Shown: piece after piece, positions 11,070-20,731 of the stretch
Layout: each line of letters starts with the position of its first letter
Position numbering within the stretch: the stretch's first letter is position 1
NCBI GenBank assembly: GCA_003568945.1
Contig: BDIP01000057.1
Location: forward strand, 1 to 35,579
Length of the DNA: 35,579 nucleotides
Direction: 5' to 3'
DNA from: Kipferlia bialata
Lineage: Eukaryota > Fornicata
The notes under the pieces: generated by a model
The model's database searches: none
Told to the model about the DNA's origin: nothing
What the model saw: the letters and a program-made list of their open reading frames with translations, nothing else
Made by a program: the position numbers and the translations under genes

Positions 11070-14000
11070 AGACTCTCTGTCTATACATATACTATAACAT
11101 ATCTTACCTGTCTCTCTCTCTGTTGTAGGGCGAGCAGTGCCTGTCTCTCCCGTGTCTCTCTCTCTCTCTCTTCTCTCTAGACTCTATATCTATATACACT
11201 ATTATATATCCTACCTGTCTCTCTCTCTGCTGCAGTGCTAGCAGTGCCTGTCTCTCCCGTGTCTCTCTCTCCCGCCTCTCTCTCTCTAGTCTGGCTCTGT
11301 TGTGCACAGCTGAGAGCTTGCCCTGACTCCTATGATTAGATGCGTTAGAGTGTATATACATATATGATGTATGAATTGCATTTATGTCTATATGTATTAG
11401 CCTGGCTCTGTTGTGCACAGCTGAGAGCTTCCGCTGACTCCTGAGGTTAGATGCAATAGAGTATATGTATATAGTCGCCGCTCTCTCTCTCTCTATATAT
11501 ATATATAATATCTCCATGACTTCATTATAGTAGCACTGTTACCTTACGTAACCCTTGCCCTCATGTCTCCGGACTCTCTCTCTCTGTGCCTGGGCTGCTC
11601 TATCAGCCTCAGTCTGCACTGCCTTCTCTCTCTCTCTCTCTCCTTGTGTGGAGGAAGAGGCCTCTGTGGCCTCCCTCCCTCTCTCATCTCTCTGTTCTCT
11701 CTTTCGCTGCTCTCTCTGCTGACGTTCTACCTCCCTCTGTCTCTCAGCCTCCTTCTCCGATCTCTCTTTCTGTCTGCGTATCTCCTGCTCCTGCTTCTCC
11801 CTTGCAACCCTCTCCCGTCGCTCCTTGGCTACCTAACTAGTGAGACTGATGACTAGTCCCACGTAGAGTCCACAATGATATTCATACTCGGAGAAGGTAG
11901 TGATTGAACAGTCAACCATAAGGTGAGATACACTAAATGAACTCTCGTACCTCGGCCTCTCTCTCCCTCGCTGCTGCCTCCTCTCTCTCCCACCGCTCCC
12001 TGTTCTCCCTCTCTCTGGCCTGGGCATAAGGGTTGAGAATAATAACCAGCTGATAGTGAAGCCGATAGATCTATACAAATTCTATGTATTGTGATCTATA
12101 GACTACATTTCATATACCACATACCTCTCTCTGTTCCTATGTCTCATTGTTGTACTACTTGTCTAGCCTAGACTCTAGGCTATATATGTACAAATTGAAT
12201 AATACAATAGATATATCTATATATATACAGTATATTACAATTAATGTGGATATATTATGTATATGTACATACCTCTCTCTGCTCCCGTGTCTCATCATTG
12301 TTCTGATTGACCTTGGCTCTGGCCCTGGCAGCAGCAGCCTCTGCCTCTCTCTTGACCTAGGGGTGAGAGTGGGTTACTCGTTATAACAACTTGTTATTAT
12401 CGCACTCCTTATAAACGAGTGATTACATATGTGTGGTGAGAGTGTAAGGACATACTATCAACTATTATAAGAATACATGGGTTGTGCTATTCCTAGCTCC
12501 CTCTTGACCTAGATGTGAGTGTGTATATTGACGACCGTATAGAACTAATGCCCCGGTAATAACCTTGCGTGTACCAACATACACATAGTACACATACACA
12601 AATGTATAATACCACATGGAGACTGGTACACAATATATAAACATATACAACATGTCATTCTACAAAAGAGAGGATTAGAGAATGCATGGACCCCACTGTA
12701 GCATCCCAGGCCCTCCTAGCGGCCTCCTCTCTCTTCTTCTGTGCCCGTATAGAGCCATATACAGAGACTTAGATTGTGGCATTCTATGCTAGAGAGATTG
12801 CATGTGTGTATAGTACCTTGGCGTCCCAGGCCCTCCTTGCAGCCTCCTCTCTCTTCTTCCGTGCTGCTTCCTTGGCCTTCCTCTCAGCAGAAGTCTCTCT
12901 CTTGGTTTCTCTCTTAGTCTCTCTCTGAGGTTGTGGCTTAGAGGCCTTAGCCTGACATAAGTATGATAGATACATAGAGTTGTTGACAAGCATCGGGGTT
13001 AGGTATACTAGCAGTGGTGAGATATATGCTTTGGGTGGGTATGAGTTGGAGGTATAAATGTCCGATACCTTCGCATTGCCAGTAGTGTGTGGTCTAGTCC
13101 CCTTAGCACCCTTAGTCCCTCCACTGATGCACTTGCAGTACTTGTCATAGGCTGCCCTCTCATCTGCATCACTCAGGGTCTCATAGGCACACTGTAATAA
13201 GTATACAGTCATTTACACTCATACATATCTATATACACAAGTATATCATATATCATATACTATATGTACATGTCCTCTCATCTGCATCACTCAGGGTCTC
13301 ATAAGCAGCCTTAGGATATATATATATGTATATGTACATGTCCTCTCATCTGCATCACTCAGGGTGTCATAAGCGGCCTTGAGTTAGTGTACACACAAAC
13401 AAGTATACATATATCGTTGTTTGCAAGAGATCACAAGTTGCTGGGTACTGTATGTACCTTGAGACGCTTGAAGACCTCATATACCTCAAAAGATACAAAA
13501 ATACCTCCTATAATGGTCACAATACAAAGGTGCAAGAGACCACTGTAATAATTGATACCTTGAGACGCTTGAAGACCTCTGTGGCCTCCTCTGATCTGTC
13601 CAGATTGCGGTCTGAAAAGTGAGCGAGAGAACAAGATACAATTTCTTTTACAATCAGGTTATAGAACATCTAACACTAGATAGCTGTCTGACCAGTGAGA
13701 GATGGTGCAGAGGATGACGCGAGGACAAAGATATATACATTACTATTATATAGTCTATAGTCTATAATCAATGGTCTACACTTATACTCACCAGAGTGCC
13801 ACTCCAGGGCCATCCTACGATAGTACGTGCATACGAATTGTATATAGCACATACAGTACATGTAGAAGGTATTACTATGTAGTGTAACAGTATGTAGTAT
13901 GTACTCACCAGGGTGCCACTCTAGTGCCAGCTTCCTGATCTACCATGATACCATGGTATATAGTGATATATATATATAGTGCTCTATAGTCTACTATATT

Positions 14001-16617
14001 ATATATATATACATTATATACATTATATATATACTATATATATATATAATATATATATCATATATGTAATATGAGTACATACTCACCAGGGTGCCACTCC
14101 AGGGCCAACTTGCGGTATGCCTTCTTGATCTCAGACACAGTGGCAGAGGGGGTAACGCCAAGGCTCTGGGGTTGGAATACGATACATATAGTATTGGTAC
14201 AGTACGCCGTCTTGATCTGAGGGACAGTGGCAGAGGGGGATTCATATACTATTAGAGTCAATATATTAGTGTAACCATACATGAATACATACACATAGAT
14301 ATTCGTATTGAAGATAGTATTCAGTGGCAGAGATAGACTACCTCAGGTAGTGACACCAAATGTGAAAGGATTAGGCAGTGCTATATAATTGCTATAATGG
14401 CAATTGTGCTTGATACTATACTAATGTAGTACACTATACGATTCAATTCTCAGGGACAGTGGCAGAGGGACGCCAGGACTCTGATGGTAAACTATGGTAT
14501 ATGGTATATGGTATACACATACCTTATAGTAGTACTCTTGACACGAACTAGACTTGGTGGCCAATGAATGATACTTGGCAAATACACAATAATTCACATA
14601 CCTATCAATATGTATATATATGTGTATCTTACCTTATAGTAGTCCTCTTGACACGAACTATACTTGGTGGCCCTGGCCCTAGCATTGGCGTTCTCCCTCT
14701 TCCGTCTCTGCCTCTCCTCCTCATCAGCGACATCTCTCTTCTCTCTCTCTCTCTTCTCTTGCTCCTTCCTCTCCTTCTCTCTCTGCTTCTTCTTCTGCCT
14801 CATCTCATTGGCCACTCTCTCCCTCTCTCTTGCATTCTCCTGCGCCACTCGCTCTCTCTCCCTCTGGCGCCTGGCCTCGTTGGCCCCGCTGCTCTCTCTC
14901 TCCCTCTCTAGCTGACGCGTGAGTGATTGCACTTGTCTCTCTGCTTTAACACGTGCCTCTCGCTCAGTCTCAGCCAAGCCTGATAGTTTGGCGCACTCCA
15001 CCTCTAGTCTCTCTCTGAGTCTCTCGTACTGCCGGGTCTTGTCGTCTCTGTTACGCTCAGCCTTCTCCCTGGCCTCCCTCTCCAGCTCTCTCTCCCCAAT
15101 GAGCACGGCAACCTGTATTGGTAAGTGTCCTTGATATATCCCCTAATATCAATATGTATATGGAATAGCCATGCAATATTACAATTACTCCTATGCACCC
15201 ACCTGTCTCAGCAGCTCAGTCTCGCCCAGACTGTCGGTCTTGTCCCCATCCATCTCATAATCCCTCTCTCCCTCTCCGTCTATCTCTCCCTTCTCTACTA
15301 CATCACCGGTATGACCAGCTGTCTCTGCACTCTCAGAATCTGGAGCATGTAGAGTGACAGATGGTGTCTCGGCAGGAGTGCTCTTGGCGCTCAGTTGGGC
15401 CTCAAGTTCCTATACGTAAGAGTATATATATGTGCAATAGTGTACCCGTTAACACACTGTCACCGACAGACTAATCCTACCACGTACTAGATCTATATGG
15501 CAACCATAAAGGAAATAATATGTGTATGTGGAAAACGGTTTGGGCCTCCAGTTCCTATGGATAGGTGAATGAATACTGGTAGAGGTATAGATCTAGGCAG
15601 TAACCCACCTGTATCCTGGCATGTAGTGACGTGTTCTCTGTCAGAACTGAGTTCAGTGACTGCCTAGAACGTTAGTCAAACGGTATTCATTGGAACAAGT
15701 GATAAGATACTATATACTCACACTATACATTGTAGTATATATTCACCTCATCGTTTCCTTCTCCTGTCTCTCGCTGTCCCTCTCCTTGCTGTATAGGGTG
15801 GCCTTCTCCTTGAGGGACTCGATAGTCATCCTGATGTCAGTGCATATGGTTTATGGTATATATATATATATATGTATATATATATCATTATACATATAAT
15901 ATAAACATATGATAACAATAGGGTAGTCTTCTCCTTGAGTGATAGTTATCCTGCAGTGTCATGTACACATTTTGTACATACACCATATAAGTAGTCTATA
16001 CGAGTATATCACATGTGCATACCTGCAGTACTTGCTCATCACACCCCTCTGCACAGTGGAGATATACATGTATACATATACACATGCATATATCACATAG
16101 GTATTCTATGGGAGTTTGGGTTATATACCAAGTGCATACCTGCAGTACTTGCTCATCACACCCCGCTGCACAGTGGAGATACGGCGCTGGGGTAAGTAGT
16201 GAGTCTCAATACTATTTATCTCTTTCTCTCAATTTGAAAGCAAAAGAATATGTGCATTGACACCTCGAAGAATGGATAGCGGAGGCTAAAACTTGTATAC
16301 GAGGTATAGAAGATTGGTCTGAAGTGGGTCTAGATTTCTATATATCACCTTAGCTGCTGCCAACTGTGATGCCAGTGCCATTGCCTGACTCTGTGCTGTG
16401 TCTCTCTCCTCCCTCAGGGTCTGGATCAGTTCAGCTGCCCTCTCCTGTTGTGAGGATATATATAGAGGGTATAGATACTCACTGTCTCTCTCTCTGTATA
16501 TATATCGATATATATTGGTTTCTCATGGGTCGGGATGAGTTGGGCAGTCCTCTTCTGCAGTTAGAGATTCAGAAGATACACGCTACATGCTGCCCCCTGC
16601 TACCACCCCAGCACTTT

Positions 16618-16650
<33 letters not shown>

Positions 16651-16703
16651 TGTACAAGTATATATATATGAATCTTTGTCGTACCTCCTCTCCCTCTCTG
16701 CCA

Positions 16704-16736
<33 letters not shown>

Positions 16737-16942
16737 CATGAATCTTTGTCATACCTGCTCTCCCTCCCGGCCCCTCTGCTCCTCAGAGAGATGGCGCTGG
16801 GGTTAGAAGGATCACTTCAGAGAGACAAGAATGACAGAAACTAGGGTATGCATTAGATTGAAAGAGCTCGAGGTGTTCTGATCGTTGTACTATACCTGTG
16901 TGTCCTCCAACCTGGCAGCTTGTCTCTACTGCTTGTCTCTAT

Positions 16943-16973
<31 letters not shown>

Positions 16974-19900
16974 TCATTAGATGGGTATATATATACATAC
17001 ACTATACCTGAGCGTCCTCCAGCCTGGCATTGAGGCTGGCTATCTGTAGGGTGGCACGGTGGAAGGCCTGGGATAAGATATTCGTGGACTCAATGGATCT
17101 AAGTATATGAATATGTCTATAACAATCATATACTGAGTTACCAGTTGGCTATCTGAAGGGTGGCACGGTGGAAGGCCTACGAGTACATCATACCTCCTGA
17201 CAGCACCTCAGGGAGGTGTAATCCGTACGGTGATTGGTGCCAGCTGATGCTGGGCTAGGTGCTTCTGGATCCGAGGCGTCTGGCTCTGAAGCGCCGAACG
17301 GTGTACGGTTGACGGTGTACGTTGCTGGCTCCGAGGCGTCTGAGTCTGTGTCCAAGTCCATATCCACTGGGTTTTCATTGAACACATCACTCTCTCTCCC
17401 CCCCTCTCTCTCCCTCTCTCTCTCCCTCTCTCCACCTTCCTCTGCTTCTCTCTGTGTTGAGGTCTGGTCACCCAAGTCGGAGGACTCACTGAACCCATCA
17501 CTGTACTCTCTCTCTGTGTCCTGCTCTCTCTCCCCCTCTGTTGACTTGTCACCTTTCTCTCTCTCTCCATCTGCTCTCTCTCTTGACATGTCATCGGAAC
17601 CATCACAGTCCCAGTACCACCTGTCCCCACCACTCTCTCCCTCTCCCTCTCCCTTTGCATCCGGCTCTCTGTCTCCCTCTCCATCTATGCCATCAAGCTC
17701 AGAGCCTTCACTATCACTAGCTGGCTCCACCTCTCCCTCTCTCTCTCCCTCTGTCTCTGCTACTCTGAGTGGGACACCCTCACCACTAGGGGTTGTGACC
17801 CTAGAGCCTATGCTAGAGTCAGGGTCAGTTGTCACCCACACAGCCTCTGCTACCCGCTCATGCACAGAGGACGTAGCAGTATCAGCACCAGTTTCATGAT
17901 CTGCAAAGGTGCACTCATGGACAGAAGACGCAGACACACTCTCTAAGGGAGTCTCTACTAGAGTCTCTTCCTCGCCTTCCCGGTCTCCATCTCCTAGTAT
18001 CTCACTCTCCAGTTCCTCTGTGGTCTCAGACCCTGCACCAGAGAACTCCTCTCCCTCTCCCTTTTCATCTCTCTGTGACCATCTCCCCGCCATAGGGAGA
18101 TAGGTATCAGTATAACTACCACCCACACTCTGGGCCTGGGCTGTATCCTCTCCCTCTCTCTCCCCCCCTCTCTCTTCCCCTCCCTCTGCCCATCTCCACT
18201 CCCCATAGAGTGAGGGAGTATGAGTACGAGTACTAGCACCACTCACACTCTGGGTATGTGCTGTATAGGCAGCATAGCCAAAGCTCTCTGTGTCCCTCTC
18301 TCCCTGTCCTACTTCCCGTCTATCTACCTCTCCTACCCCTACAGTTGGGGTGTATACCTCATATGTATACAGAGGATACACCTTAGGCCAGGGATCCTTC
18401 TCTCCCCCTTCTCCTCCCTCTTCTATCCTAGTGCGAGTACCTACAGTACCAATAGTCTGAAGACTCACATTCTCCTCTCTCCCTCCCTCCCCCACTGCCA
18501 TAGGCCTCTTGCCCTCCCCATGTCTCTCGCCCTCCCACTGCTTAGGTCTCTCCCTCTCTCCTCCCATGCCCCCTTCTACCTCTGGTGGCTCTAGAGGCCT
18601 GTCGAATCCCCTGCGGCTATAGAGTCTCGGTCCAGTGCTGGGTCTCTGGGTGGTACTGGGAACGGTGTGCGGTGTACCGGGTACAGCGACGTTGGGTAAC
18701 GTGTAGAGACGTGAAATGGGTGTACCCAGAGAAGACCCTCCAAGGTGGTAGTAGGGATAGACTGGAAAGGCTAGAGGAGGCTCAGGTGCCTAGAGAGTCA
18801 GAATATATAGATAGTATGTATTAATATAGTATATATATATATATATATAGTATAACTATGACTCTCAATGTTCCGTGCACTATAAATAGATATACACATA
18901 TACATATATATATATATGTGTGTGGGTATTGATATGTATATATATATATGCATACCCTGGGTGGCTCAGGCACAGACTCAAGCATTTAGTATATAACACA
19001 CCCACCCACTATTCATAGTGTATTATCCTTATATAGATGTATATATGCAGTATATATACCTTGGGTGGTGGTTCAGGCGCATACTCCAGCATCTAGTATG
19101 AACCGTACCCACACTATTCAATGAATAGTATTCGTGGTGTCCACTATGAATAGTATTCATAGCGTATTATACATATGTATATACAGTACACATATACCTT
19201 GGGAGGTGGTTCAGGCACAGACTCCAGCAGGGCAGCCACTAGCTCTGTGAATCTGGCTGTTAGACTAGTATGATCCTGAAAAATAGACAGATAGATACAT
19301 GTATATTGCACACACTCTATAGTAAGGTAGATAACATTATACATGCATAGTATATAATGTGAATATGTCTTGCTTCTCTGGGTCCACCTTCCTCACCCAG
19401 TACCCTCTCTCTATACACACACATATATATGTGTATATGTATACATTCATCTATATACCGTACCTCTCTGGGTCCACTTTCCTCACCCAGTCTGCGAGGC
19501 CCTGGGCCATCTGGGACTGGGTCTAGGGGTAAGAATGGGTATATATATACACATACATCAAATAGATACTATTTGTATACGATAAGTATTATGTAGTATC
19601 TGTCAGTCTGAGAGGCACTGTGCCGTCTGGGACTTCTGTATGCTGGGGGGTGACAGAGAGGAGAGGGTGTATACGGTAATCTATACCATGTACTGTATAT
19701 ACGTATGGGGTGAATATGTGTACCCCTTCTGCTATCAGTATAATCTTGTGCTACGTAGTGAGGAAGAGAGAGTATACCCAGAAACACATTACACTAAGAA
19801 TAGCACACACATGGGAGAGAGGGAGGGAGTATATGGATCTACGTTTGAGTATGAGGGGGGGGGAAATGTGTGTGGTGTTAGAGGGGATAGAGGGAGGGAG

Positions 19901-20070
19901 GAGGTGTTGGAGGGCAGTAATTAATACAGTATAGTATGCAGAAGTTTGGTATGATGTGGGAGGGGGGAGGGGTATTCAAAGTACATCACATACCTCATAA
20001 CCATCTGGAATGATTCCGAACTGTGGTAGTCCCTGAGCCATGTCATACACAAATACCAGGTGGGTATGGT
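10906..20070 (-). CDS. Gene 2: long J-domain (DnaJ/Hsp40-type) protein with internal J domain, 5' end unresolved
   Basis: Predicted Hsp70 co-chaperone. Exons in transcript order: 20070-19994, 19522-19464, 19264-19198, 18789-17194, 17067-17008, 16796-16755, 16444-16349, 16186-16140, 15830-15747, 15663-15609, 15409-15203, 15112-14633, 14165-14087, 13611-13559, 13191-13069, 12951-12817, 12356-12273, 12019-11951, 11832-11548, 11322-11215, 11001-10906 (TAA). All 21 join in frame, about 1,300 codons. Parts in order: an unrecognised N-terminal stretch (DMAQGLPQFGIIPDGYE, then MAQGLADWVRKVDPE); a 532-residue acidic Ser/Gly/Glu-rich region; coiled coil; a J domain at about residues 955-1030 (SLGVTPSATVSEIKKAYRKL, then LALEWHPDRN, with HPD restored by splicing, then EEATEVFKRLK and AYETLSDADERAAYDKYC); then a basic/acidic coiled-coil tail ending DWTQWDLD. 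J domains usually sit at the N-terminus or are followed by shorter tails. A further upstream exon with the start codon is not identified. The sense strand is rich in GAGAGA. Confidence 0.85.
11104..11465 (-). repeat. Gene 2 exon 11322-11215 flanked by end and start copies
   Basis: The exon end (encoding RERQALLALQQRERQ) is copied at 11104-11160 with a donor. The exon start plus intron end (complement of ctggctctgttgtgcacagc) is copied at 11400-11465, downstream and upstream respectively in transcript sense. Confidence 0.88.
12121..12755 (-). repeat. Junction copies around gene 2 exons 12356-12273 and 12951-12817
   Basis: 12121-12150 copies the donor end of exon 12356-12273 and 12494-12520 its start. 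12696-12750 is a diverged copy of the KKREEAARRAWDA end of exon 12951-12817. The remaining intron shows no genes. Confidence 0.78.
13069..14165 (-). other. J-domain coding segment of gene 2 (three exons)
   Basis: Exons 14165-14087, 13611-13559 and 13191-13069 encode a full J domain: helix II (EIKKAYRKLALEWH), the HPD loop, helix III (SEEATEVFKRLK) and helix IV (AYETLSDADERAAYDKY). The HPD aspartate codon is split G|AC across the first intron. The HPD tripeptide is the Hsp70-stimulating motif in this family. Partial copies of these exons lie in the introns between them. Confidence 0.92.
13261..13495 (-). repeat. Copies of J-domain helix IV start and helix III end exons
   Basis: 13261-13313 and 13329-13381 are 68-nt-spaced copies of the exon start encoding AYETLSDADER. 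13457-13490 copies the EVFKRLK exon end with a gtacat donor. Confidence 0.88.
13786..14490 (-). repeat. Copies of the HPD exon on both sides
   Basis: Donor-side copies at 13786-13820 (RMALEWHS) and 13903-13942 (IRKLALEWHP) follow the real exon in transcript sense. Start-side fragments lie at about 14197-14240 and 14450-14487. The true exon is 14165-14087. Confidence 0.87.
14519..14566 (-). repeat. Donor-side copy of gene 2 exon 15112-14633
   Basis: This is the complement of a sequence encoding ATKSSSCQEYYYK with a gtatgt donor, matching the true exon end (ATKYSSCQEDYYK) at 14633-14675. Confidence 0.88.
15539..16186 (-). repeat. Junction copies in gene 2 introns 15410-16139
   Basis: 15539-15557 is a start copy of exon 15409-15203. 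15921-15957 is a diverged start copy of exon 15830-15747. 16016-16066 is a donor-side copy of exon 16186-16140, with the cctgcagtacttgctcatca block shared. Confidence 0.82.
16539..17180 (-). repeat. Junction copies in gene 2 introns 16445-17193
   Basis: 16539-16565: start copy of exon 16444-16349. 16677-16705: end copy of exon 16796-16755. 16887-16920: end copy of exon 17067-17008 (gccaggttggaggac form). 17150-17178: start copy of the same exon (GCCTTCCACCGTGCCACC complement). Confidence 0.82.
18951..19094 (-). repeat. Two donor-side copies of gene 2 exon 19264-19198
   Basis: The exon end encoding LESVPEPPPK is repeated, diverged, at about 18953-18983 and 19059-19094, each followed by a gtat donor. 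Confidence 0.85.
19376..19640 (-). repeat. Copies of gene 2 exon 19522-19464
   Basis: 19376-19403 copies the end (VRKVDPE); 19598-19635 is a diverged copy of the start. The sequence 19640-19993 has no convincing exon. Confidence 0.7.
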
Positions 20071-20447
20071 CTGGAATGAGTATTGTATAATATACTTACA
20101 TAGAGGTATATATATATGAAGAGAGAGAGGACCCCACTCGTACAGATGCACAAGGTGGGTATGGTCTGGAATCAGGACAAACTAAAATACTTACACAGAT
20201 GTATATAATATGTATATGAAGAGAGAGAGGGGACCCCACTCGTACAGATGCACAAGGTGGGTATGGTCTGGAGTGAAATAGTTCAGTCTACTGCAGGAGA
20301 GAGAGGGGGGTGGGACAACTACTCTTACATGTCATACATATACATAAGGTGGGTATGGTCTGGAATGAGTACTGTATAAAGAGAGAGAGAGAGAGGGGGG
20401 GGGGGGGGCAACCACTCATACAGCACCTGCCCCCCTTCTCATCCCAG
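20071..20447. other. Divergent gap between genes 2 and 3 with 100-nt repeat units
   Basis: Both genes should begin here but neither start codon is identified. The region carries acceptor/start copies of gene 2 exon 20070-19994 at 20152-20175, 20254-20275 and 20346-20369. The block gaccccactcgtacagatgc with flanks is repeated at 20119-20175 and 20219-20275. A G14 run lies at 20395-20408. Confidence 0.8.
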
Positions 20448-20731
20448 TCCCTGAGAGAGCTAGACATCTCCTTCAACCCCCTGTCCAGTGTCAATGAGTT
20501 GGCCAAGCTCAGGAACCTAGGCAACCTGGGGGCACTCTCAGTCATGGGGTGCCCAGTGGCTGAGGTATAGATCCAGTGAATACTATATATTCATATATAT
20601 ATATATGTTACTATTTACTCACTTCCTCAGGTTGGCCACTACCGCTCCTGCACTGTGTACTTCCTGCCCCAGCTGTCTTCGCTTGACTCTGCCCCTGTCT
20701 CACAGGAGGAGAGGGTGATTGCATCGGACAG
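20448..20731 (+). other. LRR and LRR-cap segment of gene 3
   Basis: Exon 20448-20564 gives LRELDISFNPLSSVNEL followed by KLRNLGNLGALSVMG, matching the LxxLxLxxNxL spacing of protein leucine-rich repeats. Exon 20631-20731 gives YRSCTVYFLPQLSSLDSAPV and EERV, which resembles the capping motif closing LRR domains. An LRR domain normally needs several repeats, so upstream ones must be absent from the visible model. Confidence 0.8.

Noticed and set aside
17234-17899. Plus-strand 221-codon Ser-rich open frame
   Set aside because: It is antisense to the 1,596-nt gene 2 exon, which joins in frame on both sides; it has no splice context of its own.
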